Source: Mastigias papua
Lineage: Eukaryota; Cnidaria; Scyphozoa; Rhizostomeae; Mastigiidae
Direction of reading: 5' to 3'
NCBI GenBank assembly: GCA_964019165.1
Contig: OZ025268.1
Coordinates: 1,270,001-1,334,000, forward strand
DNA: 64,000 nucleotides
Part shown: in pieces, positions 17,949-28,200 of the stretch
How positions within the stretch are numbered: position 1 is the stretch's first letter
Layout of the letters: every line of letters starts with the position of its first letter
Program-made: the position numbers and the translations under genes
The notes under the pieces: model-generated
The model's input: the letters and a program-made list of their open reading frames with translations, nothing else
What the model was told of the DNA's origin: nothing
The model's database searches: none

Positions 17949-17961
17949 GTTGCTATGTAAC
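17949..17961. promoter_or_regulatory. Weak RFX X-box-like site
   Basis: GTTGCTATGTAAC, an imperfect inverted repeat resembling an RFX X-box with a shortened centre. It lies about 240 bp upstream of the proposed first exon at 18185. Confidence 0.3.
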
Positions 17962-18160
17962 GTCAAATCAATAAAAACCATGCGTGTATCGAAGGGTTAA
18001 AAGAAAACACATATGCATTGGTTATAGCAGTGGGTTATAGAAAACGTATTGTTGCAATATGGCAGTTAAATGGCTTGTTTCTTCATACACCAGCCTGTCT
18101 TTGCAATGGTCTGGGCAACTTTTACGTCGTAATATGATTGCGTAGACAGAAACGCGGCTA

Positions 18161-18174
18161 GTTACCATGCCAAC
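18161..18174. promoter_or_regulatory. RFX X-box-like site upstream of the orphan gene
   Basis: GTTACCATGCCAAC differs from the palindromic X-box GTTGCCATGGCAAC at two of 14 positions. It sits 11 bp before an ATG that begins a proposed first exon (18185-18235, donor GTAATT). X-boxes drive ciliary genes in animals through RFX factors. Confidence 0.5.
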
Positions 18175-18184
18175 AACGCTTGTA

Positions 18185-19313
18185 ATGTCCAGTGCTCGTT
18201 ATGGGCCCGACGAGATGAGAAGTCGAGTGCACCGAGTAATTAGCCACCTTTAAGGTGTTCGAGTTGTGAAAGGTATACAATTTAAATATTACTAAAATCT
18301 AAGCCTATTGTTGTTCTTTCTGTGACAATGTAATACTTTGACTTTTATTCATTTAGCTGACAACTTATGGTCTCCGTGGCGATTTGATCAGACGGGGTAC
18401 ACTGCATGAGGAAGTTAACTGGAACAAATGAGTTAAAATCAATAAAAATCAGCACCGAATCGATCGAATTGTTTTTTGTTCAGAAAGATTCCTAACGCCG
18501 AGGGAGCTGCACAATGCGGAACTTACTTTAACGTGTGCAAATATCTCGATGAATTTCGATTCAACAAATCATACAGGCATTATGAAGAGGAGCCAATTAA
18601 GTGATCTTTTGAGGTATAGTGAGTCAACTGGAATCAAAAATCGAATCTCTTTGATGGAAGATGTAAACAGAGGCAATTTTTTTCCACCGTTGGCTATTCC
18701 TGATGCATACAAGCGTCGAAGGATTGGCACCGCGCTATCGAAAGAAGGACAGACTGTGAAAAAAGAACTAGAGAGCAAACAACATACGAGCCATTTACTA
18801 AAGCAGAACCTTACCAAAGAAAGTGAGAGTAATGGGAAAGTACTAACTTCTAATGATATAAAGGCTGAGGAGTTTTGCCTAACATGTAACCAAAGATTAT
18901 CGTTACAATTCTCCGCACGGGCAACATCGAGGGAGCAGAAAGACAATCGTACAGTTCCAAAGGAGAAAATTAGAGGCTGTATTTGCATATTGTGTAATAA
19001 AGCACTGCCTTTATCTCCAAAGGTAGTAGGCCGTCATAAGATCGTTATCAAAAGCAAGAATGCTCCACGAAAGGAGGCCAGTCATGCTAATGTGTTGATG
19101 AGGGGAGGAAAGGGTGATGTTAATAGAGAATTTCAAATAACTTCAATCGATTACGACTCTCGACTTGAAGATATGCAGCATAGATTGGAGATTGAACAAT
19201 CGATGCCTTCAAAGGAAGTGATGAGAAGGTCAGAGAGAAAGTGCCAGTTATGGCTATTGCGCAACGAGCAGCATATCAGAGCGAGGACAAGTCCAAAATA
19301 TAGATATCTTTGA
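18185..19313 (+). CDS. Hypothetical protein with two CxxC-type cysteine clusters; main exon 18549-19313
   Basis: The sure part is an open frame from an ATG at 18549 to a stop at 19311-19313 (254 residues). It is basic and hydrophilic, with no signal peptide or membrane span. Cysteine pairs CLTC (residues 110-113) and CILC (146-149) could form a zinc ribbon, and a C-terminal stretch (about 205-240) may be helical. The same frame stays open upstream to 18432 and reads FLTPRELHNAELT just before the ATG, so the real N-terminus is probably further upstream. A possible model joins 18185-18235 and 18357-18413 to this exon, but the second intron would be only 39 nt, so this is tentative. X-box-like sites precede it. 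Product not recognised; a ciliary role is only an inference from those sites. Confidence 0.55.
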
Positions 19314-19709
19314 CTCAAAAATTGGCAAAAATAATATATTGTTCTACTTATGAGAAAAAGTTCTTCAAATGTAAAAACAAAGAGGAATTATATAAATAGC
19401 CTGAAGAGGTAATTAAAATATTTTCATGAAATGTACCAAGCAATTGTTAAAAGCAAAAAAGACTATTTGATGAGCAAATGTCAAATAATAAGGTCTGTTA
19501 AATCACTGGTCGACCTTTGGACTCTACTGCTCTAGTTCCACTGCTGCACTCGAAGCGTCGGTTGTAGGCTGATAGATGGTTAAAATTGTGATACAAACAC
19601 TTTTCTATCACGAACCTTGGCGAAGCAACATCAGAATATTAATGGGAATAGTTGTCGTTAATTGGGTTATAAAACCATGTGAATATTCCTTTAAAAAAAC
19701 AATCTGATT

Positions 19710-20058
19710 ACACGTCCTTTCTATAAGAAAGTAGTTTGTAAGAAATTAATACCCGGCTGGTGAAAAAGTTAAGAAAGTCCAGCATTGGATTTCTGAGACC
19801 TAAGAAAGTTGATAGGTTGATACAAATTGTCAATTCCAATTTTCACGCCAGCCTCTTTTGTTCAACTTGCACAGATTTCCTATGAAAATTTTTGTATGTC
19901 AGTTTTTTATTTGTGTAGTGCCTGCCTGTCTGTTTGTCTGTCTGTGTAACAATGCAGTGACTGCAGTGGCACACAAACTGGAATATTCTCGTCAAGAAAA
20001 TCTAAAAAGATTTCAGTATTGCAGCGATGATTTTGAAAATACTGAGATGAGATGATTA
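19710..20058 (+). mobile_element. TATAAGAAA-family MITE copy
   Basis: One of the best-preserved copies. Left end ACACGTCCTTTCTATAAG, then GGATTTCTGAGACCTAAG, CAATTCCAATTTTCACG, GATTTCCTATGAAAA, a TGTCTGTC run, and AAAAAGATTTCAGTATTG near the end. Confidence 0.75.
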
Positions 20059-20492
20059 GACGGAGATGGGCATCATTCAGATAGAAAGGTGCCCCCACCC
20101 CTACATTTTCTTTGTCAGCTGGAAAGTCTTATCCATCTCGCCCAAGTTTTGTCCCTAAACTATACAAAATGTGTCACTTCCTAAGAGTGTCATTAACTCA
20201 ACTCTATTACAATTTTAGTTCATTTGCAATGTTGGTGACTTTCATTGACTTTTTGAAAGAATCAGCCCAGTAATTACAAGTCTTCATCAAAAGAAAAGTA
20301 TTGACACGTAAGTTTCGACTAGTATGCAAACAACGATAAATATGAAACACGGGGCACCAAGAAAGCATTATTATCATATTATGTTTATAAACATAAGGTG
20401 ACCTAGTGTTAATCAAGAGACCTGTATTTATTCTGAGCTTTGTTTGGGTAAATAGATTAAGTAGTGTATTCTCAAAGTATTTTTAGCTACTG

Positions 20493-20645
20493 AGTTTTTC
20501 TCTCTTGTAAATTTCCTTGCCATAAAAAAGTTGTTCTCTCTTGTAAATTTCCTTGCTATAAAAAAGAAGTTTTTCTCTCTTGTAAATTTCCTTGCTATGA
20601 AAAAAACGTTTTTCTCTCTTGTAAATTTCCTTGCTATAAAACAGA
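20493..20645. repeat. 36-39-bp tandem repeat, 4 copies
   Basis: Each unit contains CTCTCTTGTAAATTTCCTTG followed by a CTATAAAAAA-type stretch. Core starts are at 20500, 20536, 20575 and 20614. Confidence 0.92.
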
Positions 20646-20649
20646 GCCT

Positions 20650-23000
20650 AGCCTAAGTTCATGCCTCTTACTCTTTGACATCCACGAACGAAAGAACATA
20701 CGTTCAGAGGTTTTTTTCAATGATCGCCTTCGAAATACCGCGATGTTCTACAAGATGGTAGGCAACCTATTGTTCTCTTGAATTTATGGGTTTATTTTTT
20801 TATTAACTTCTAAATATATAAGGATGAAAGGTCAATGATGGAACTTAAGGTTAAGAAGACAAATAACACAAATTAATTCTCTGTGTAATGAGATGCAAAT
20901 AAATTTTGACGAGATATGATTTTCTTGAATTTTCTTTAAGCCTTAAGAGTGATTCTCTTACAGATATTTGAGAAACTGCAAGCATTATACGGTTTCAAAG
21001 GCATTCGTCTGGACTACTTTTGAAAATAAAGTAGCGGATGCTAACTTTTATTAAGACCCTTGTTACAATTTGTTTGCCAAAGGGAATATGGGGTAGTCCT
21101 CTCTATCACATTGGTACTGAAATTGTTAGGTTTTTATCCAACGATAATCGTTGTCTAGCCGTGCTCACATCGTATTGGCAAATCGAGGCATTGTCTAGTA
21201 ATAAATTTTTCTTATATATCAAAGAGAGCATAATAATAATTCATTTTATTTCCAAAAGTCAAGCTGATCTATCATCCACTGTTCTCTGAGACTTCATTTA
21301 TTCTAACTGAAAGCATCTTTTGTAACATTAGCAGGAGAATATTGACTCAGCTTAGTAGTAATTGAGAACATCAGCGTTGCAAGTATCAAGGTTGGAATTA
21401 ATCAGGGTTCAAAGCGGATACATAGGGGAATATCGCATGGTATGGAAAGAAGCAAAAATACTTCTTATCTTGCAAGTAGCTAAGTAAAAACATTCATCAT
21501 AGATTACGCGAGGCATAAATGGGATCTCAGCTGATACAAAGGTTATAAGTTGTCAATCGTGAAAATAAGTCCTTTGTTTTAAACGATAAACGAAAACCAG
21601 AAACCTTAGATTCTCCTCAAGTAGTACATTCTGTGAATTCATTCATCTCGTATCCTTGATATTCCTAAAAAAAGGAACGGTGGTATTAGTGAATGTAGTC
21701 ATGAGGAGAACAAATAAAAAATATCGAGCAAAAGACAAAGATTATGTAAAATAGTCTTCAATTCAAGAGAAATTGCTCTAGACAAACAATAGCTCCTCAA
21801 AGTGGCATACCGTTATCTAAATAAGTATTATTGTTGAAAAATGGATGAAAGATTGGCTTATTTAGAAAGCAAGCCATGAACAAAGTGAACAATTGACTCC
21901 ATCAAAGATTGTGGGTAGCAACATTTACCAAGAAAGTGAGTTCTTCATGCCTTTAATTCAAGAAATAATACAAAAATGAGGAAATTTTACTTGAACATCA
22001 AAAAGATCCTTGATAGATTTTGATTGACTGTTTGAGTTTTTTTAACGAATGTAAAACAGCCTATCGTTTGTGCAATTCCTCATTTGCTGAAAGCAGAGCA
22101 GCCGTGTACACAACTCAAGTGTATTTTCTGTTAGTAGGAAAACTCTCTTCATTACACTCATTTTTTTTATAAGAAACTGGCTATAAGAAACGAGTACTGG
22201 ACAGTCAGAAAAAATTAAGAATTTTAAGTACCCGAAGGAAAAAATCATGATAGAACTAAGAACAACAAAATATTATAAGGTCCAAGAACATGATTGCCTT
22301 GTTGGCCTATCACTCAAGACACAAGGATAAAAATATAATTCCAACATCTAAATAAAGCAGCAGAACGGAAGCAAGTCTCTTAACGTGTTAAAAAAAGAGT
22401 CACGAACATTTCATAACATAGCATAATTTCAAAACAGTAGAAACATCGACAAGTCTAATAATGTAAGGAACCCCAAATATAAAATTCATAACATCACAAT
22501 CAAGATACTCTTAAAAAAAATGAATATTGAAATTTCCAGAACATTACGTAACTGGAGTACTTAACGTCCACTTTTGTTTCTTGTAAAAAGAAATGAGTGT
22601 AGTCTATGAGCTGAAAAATCAATTATCAGCATTGTTCTATAATAACCACTTCCTTTCTAAAGCAAATCACCATCTAGTGCAGAAAAGATTAAATTGAAAA
22701 TGTGTTGCATTTTTGTACTTTGTATTACAAACTTTTTTCAATAGGTCCATGTAAAATGGAGCATTATCATCTCGCTTCAATTTGGTCAATCTGAACTGAC
22801 TTGATCAGCAGGGTCTCTTGGGCTACAGCATTATCCCTGCTATAACCAGCCTAATATCCTTCAACAAATGTTTCTTGTTCTCGGTTGCGCTCCCCAATAC
22901 TTTCTCACTGGACCATTAAAGCCCACTATCGCTAATCAATAATTAGATGTTAAATAGCATTCTTTCTACCGACCCAAAAGACAAGCAAAGAAAAAATCTT
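20650..23000. other. No gene recognised
   Basis: AT-rich. A partial MITE end (TTTTTTTATAAGAAACTGG and following sequence) lies at 22157-22230. Nothing else can be named. Confidence 0.4.
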
Positions 23001-23004
23001 TTTT

Positions 23005-23257
23005 AGCGGGGTGAGTGGCTAAGCGGTTCAGTTGGCTTCCGTTAGCTAGCTGAAGTTAAGCTTGGCTGTGGTTGGTCAGCAACTGGATGGGCGACTATCC
23101 AGATAAACGACCAAAGCAACTCACTCCGCCGTCCTTCGGAAGGGACATTAAACTAGGGGTCCCATGCCTGGATGCGGCATGCACAGTAGGCCTAAATTAG
23201 CTGAAAACGCTAGATATAACAGCCTACTCAAAATAAAGTAAACAACAACAATAAAAA
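23005..23257 (+). mobile_element. 5S-rRNA-like SINE
   Basis: The head has GAAGTTAAGC at 23052 and GGTCAGCAACTGGATGG at 23074, which match box A and box C of the 5S rRNA internal promoter. The body continues with GTCCTTCGGAAGGGACATTA, a strong hairpin, and a palindromic GCATGC. It ends in an A-rich tail (AACAACAACAATAAAAAAA). Much of true 5S is missing, so it is not a functional 5S gene. The target duplication is unclear; AAGCAAAG occurs on both sides. Confidence 0.7.
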
Positions 23258-24750
23258 AAGCAAAGTTCTTGCACTAATAATAAAACGTAGAAACCTACAA
23301 AATTCTTTCCAATGCTTTGACATACTTCACAATTGTTGGTGAAAAAGTGTGATCAGTGTAGGAAAAGATATTTTTTGAACACAAACTGTTTACTACTGAG
23401 TATAGCAAAGCCTCTTATCCCAAAACTAATTTCGATTGACTGGAATCTATTGGTCTGTGGTTGAGAATCTCTTGTACGACAAGAAGCAATAAGCTGTCGG
23501 AGATTATCTGTCTAAGGAATTTTTCACAAAATCCTTAACTTTGATTAGATTATATCAAACGCATCTAAGATGAATACTCGGTGTGGACATTAATTTTAAT
23601 GTATCTGGTTTCCAAATTGTAAATTCCCACCCACCTTCGCAACAAATTATTTATACCAAACTGTAGAATCTCTTTCCTCGAAGAAATTTCGCGGCCCTCT
23701 CACCAGATAATGAACAACAAATTTTAACACTATATCACAAATTGGATATATGTGTTCATAGAATCTATGATTTATCTGCGTTAGATAGTGAATGTTCATT
23801 CGATATTTTCGTTTATGTCTGTGCTATAGCTGGAAAGTAACGCTTTTGTTTTCATTGTGGATTTTAGAGTACGGCAGAACGGGATGCAGTCTAGAGCCTC
23901 ACGATTAAACCTCCAGAACCCAGCTGTATTTTGCGCACTTCTCTTGTACACGATGAAGAGTCTCGAAATTACTGTAAACCCAGGGCCTCAAGCAGCATAA
24001 CACTGCCACTGCTCGTTTTCTTGTAGAAGACACTAGCATATCAAGTTTTTACAATCTTCCATCAAATGTTTTGATGATATTCCAGACCGAAGATTTAATG
24101 ACGAAACTGGTGAAAACAGTAGTGAAAAAGTATTTGGCCAAAATAAATTCTCATTCACTTATTCAAATGTTCATGTTTCTCGCAAAAAGCACGTACAACG
24201 CTATTCCAAAACTGTTTCATGGTATTTACATTATATTGTAGAATATTTCCTAAATAATAAAGGCTAAAAACCAATGAAAGCTCAACGTTATAAAGTACTA
24301 AACTCATAAATGGGACATTTTTACCTTTGCATTGTGAAGTACGTAAGGAATACTGCATCGCAACAGTATAGGCGTCAGACTTTGATTGGCTAGCAAAGGA
24401 ATCACCTTTTGACGTAATTAGCCAATGAAATTTGACGCCTATGCTCATCCCAACAGATCTTTATTGTGGGTTTGGAAAATAGGAACATTTCAAGGTTGAG
24501 TATGAAAATAACTCGATTCATTATTTCATCCTGGAAAAGTACTGTTCAATCTAGGTTACTGTTCACCGTTATCTGTCTATTTATTAAAAACACAGATCAT
24601 TTTAGAGCGAGAATAAGCAATTCTACATTAATTTTGGTTATCATTGCATTACGTATTTTCATAAAAAATAGCAATCATTTTGCAATTTTAATCACTAGTC
24701 ACTACATTAATCATTAGTAATCATGTGTATGTCGCCCATATATGTTCTAG
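23258..24750. other. No gene recognised
   Basis: No supported ORF or bounded repeat. Confidence 0.4.
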
Positions 24751-24753
24751 TTA

Positions 24754-25073
24754 ATACGTTCTTTTATAAGAAAGTTCTTTTGCCCAGTACTGAAACTTTA
24801 TTATCATTTTTATCACGTATAGCCCTGCAATGCTACAAAAACAGGTATTCACCACACAAATATAAAACCGAAATACGCAGACTTTCATAGGAAATATATA
24901 CAAATTAAGTAAAAGAGATGATGGGTTTGTGTGAAAATTGGAATTTTGAATGTGTATGTAAAACTTATCAACTTTCTTAATTCTCATAAACTCTGTTCTG
25001 AACTTCCATAACTTTTTGAGCAGTCGAGTACGGCTTTCTTGTAAAGCACTTTCTTATAAAAAAAGACGTGTAT
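24754..25073 (-). mobile_element. Inverted copy of the TATAAGAAA-family MITE
   Basis: Both ends are visible: TACGTTCTTTTATAAGAAAG at the left and CTTATAAAAAAAGACGTGTA at the right. These are inverted relative to each other and define the terminal repeats of the family. The core (TTTCATAGGAAATATATAC, TGAAAATTGGAATTT) is the complement of the other copies. It lies just downstream of the SGNH gene's stop. Confidence 0.8.
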
Positions 25074-25245
25074 ACGATTTCATAAAATTGCAGAATAACT
25101 TACGCCTAGAATTCACACGAGAGAGACTTCAACTGAATAACAAATATCTAGTCCGTATTTTAGTGCTTGATAGTAATATAAATTGCATGTTTTTATAGCA
25201 TCTCATTGTATTTCTCACCAGGTTCACATCATTTATCATTCTACA

Positions 25246-28200
25246 TCAAATTGTTTTAGGATTGCTAGGTACATATGGCCTCAAGCAATTGAACACTTCT
25301 TCAGCCATTCTATTATAGCCCTGCGGCGTCATATGCAAATGATCATCCCAGAACATCGCTTCTTGTTGTGGTGTAAGGGAATGCCTTGGCAGTCTCTTTG
25401 CCAAGTCACACAAAGCTACTTTATCCCTATTTTCATTGGCGTACTGCCTTAACGCGTCGTTTATCTTGGTCCTCATTTTTAGAAGTATCCTATAACCTGG
25501 CCATGCTTCAATCGCGTTCTCTGGTATTGTCAACAGCATGGTATGAGCATTGTAGTTATGAGCTATTGTGTGTAATTTCTCTATGTCCTTGGTTATCCTT
25601 GGCTGCCATACGCTCTCCAGTTGACCGAGAAACTCCTGGTCGTCTGCAAAATTCTTCACATGTAGAATATCATTTGTACCACCCAGTATGACTACCCAAT
25701 CAAAGGCGGTATTATTACCGAGAATTTCCGGCAATCTGCTAACCATCTGCTTATGTGTCATCTCGCCAACGATGCCTTTGATTTTCAAATTCACAGGTAT
25801 TCTACTTGAGTATGTCAAAAGCTGTCTTAAGTGGTTCCCATACGGTGTAAACGCTTTTCCGTGATTATGGTAACCAGCAGTCAAGCTGTCCCCAAAGCAT
25901 AAAATGTTCATCATGAAACGATTATGTAACTGCAATGGTTTTTGCATGGGTGGTGGTAAGTGTGGCTGTTTTGGTGGCGCAGCGGGGATCTTAATTATTG
26001 CTTTAGGATTAGCTGGAGCTGATGGCGTTACCGATTTCTTTTGGACTAATTGTGTTGGCTTTCCAGTTGCCGTATGCTGTCCTAATGATGTTATGCCTAA
26101 AGCTTTGAGCCCTTTAAGAATGAGAGCAAGATTAGGAGCTGCAGTTGTTTTAGGGTGTGGTTGCGACTTGTGTCGGGTTGAGTGATGCTGTGTGGTACTT
26201 ATATGTCTTGGCGTTGTAGGGAGATGGGTCCTAGGAGGACGTGTGGTCGTGGGTCTTGTTGTCGTATATTGTTTGGTTGGATGGGGCTTTGTTGTCTTCA
26301 ACGTGGTAGGCCCATTGGTTGTCTTTAATTCTGCATCAGTTGCTACTTTCGTTGTCATCGTCTTTGTTGTTGATGTTGTCACATTCTCCTTTGAAGTCTT
26401 TGCCTGAGTTGTCTGACCTCCTTTTGATGTAGTCGGCATTATGATTGATTTTGTTTCGAATTGCTTCATTATCGCTGGTACTATCTGCGCTACCATGTCC
26501 TGTACCATGCCCGGTTTCATCATGCTATCTACGCTGCTAGTTCTACCGCCTGCACTCACGTTTTTACTCGAATCAGAAGGCTTAGGTTTAGTTTTGGAAG
26601 TAGTAAGAGCTTGGACACTCTGATTTGATTTCAATGTTGGCATTTTTATAGTTGGATGTATAGTGACATTAGTCGATGGATCTGCCAGCTGTTTATTGTG
26701 AGCGTTTGTATTTATCACTGTCACATTTTGAATTTCCTGCTTCATTTCTTTCATCAGGTCAACGAATTCTGTGAGAATTTGTGAACTTTTATTGTCATAC
26801 TTCTGAATCCCAGGGTCGTCTGTAAGATTGGCATGCCTCTTTAGATTTGAGAGTTTCTTTTCAGCGTCAAGGCGATGTTGGCGATGTTGATGTCGACCCT
26901 GGTGATGATGATGATTATGATGATGATTATGATGATGTCTGCGATGTATATTCTTCCCGTGGTTTCTCAGGTGATTTATATTCGACATGGTTGTAGATCT
27001 TTGAAACCTCTCTTCCTCATCCACACTATAATCATCACCGGAGCCGCTTCCACTTCCATCATTGTAATCATCATCATCATCATCATCATCATCGTCGCGA
27101 TCATCATTATCTGCTTCATCATTATCACTATAATCATCATCATTCACGTCGGACCAAATAGCCTTATGACGCTTCTCTTTTCTTAATTTTCTACCATGAT
27201 GCTTCAGGTGGGATCTTTTTAGATGTCTTCTAAAAGTGGCAGTGTGCCGATGTGAATGAGATTTTCTTTTTCTCCTTCGAGAGATGTTGTGTCTTTTCGT
27301 CGAGGAACCGCGGTCATGATGCTTTCTCCTTTTGTGCCTTTGAACTCTTTTTTCATGATTGCGATGTTTTCGTTTAATCCTTTTCCTCTTTCCTTTCAAA
27401 TATACAATGCTCGCTTTCTTGGCCCCACTCAGTTTGTGATTTAGACTTCTCTTTAAGTCACTTTCTTTTCTGCAAACAATCAAAGATATTTTCCCTCGTT
27501 TCTCCGCTCTCTTAGATTTCAACCCCATGTGACCACGTGTCCTGTAGAACGTCCTGTGACATTTATAACTATTACTTCGCTTGCTTTTTCTTTTACATTC
27601 AGTCAAAACAAATGTATGCTTTTCACCAGCTTTCCATACTTTAGTCAACCCTATGTAATGACGATGGTCGAATTCCTTCAATGTAACACAACTCTTCAAC
27701 AACAAATGTCCTTTTTGCCAGTGTTTTGGTTCTTCCTTGCGCTTTATTGGCTTACCAAGAAGCTTAACCTTGCTTCTATCGATTTTAGCGATTCTATCCC
27801 TCTTATAGCTTTTATGAGATCTTGCTTTCTTGTGCTTTCGTTTCATTACTTCTTTCATTCTATTCTGTACATGCTTCAGTCTCTTCGCAATTTGGTTTTT
27901 CTTTTTCATCCGCGATAGTTTCCGTTGGATAATTCTCATAAATTTATGCTTGTTATTTTTCCTACCTTTCTTTCTGCTATCCTTTACTGTTCTATTGCTT
28001 TTTCTTTCGTGTTTTCGCTCACGCCTACTCTTCTTGTGGTGATGTGCTTTCCGTCTGCTTTTCGAATGCAGACTATTTTCTTTTCGCAAAAATTTCCGTG
28101 CCTTTCTTCTCACCTCGATGTTTGTTTTTCTCCAATTAGAACCATGATGCACATTGTGTTTATTCAAATTTTTGCTATTTTTCCTGCTATGCTTCAATCT

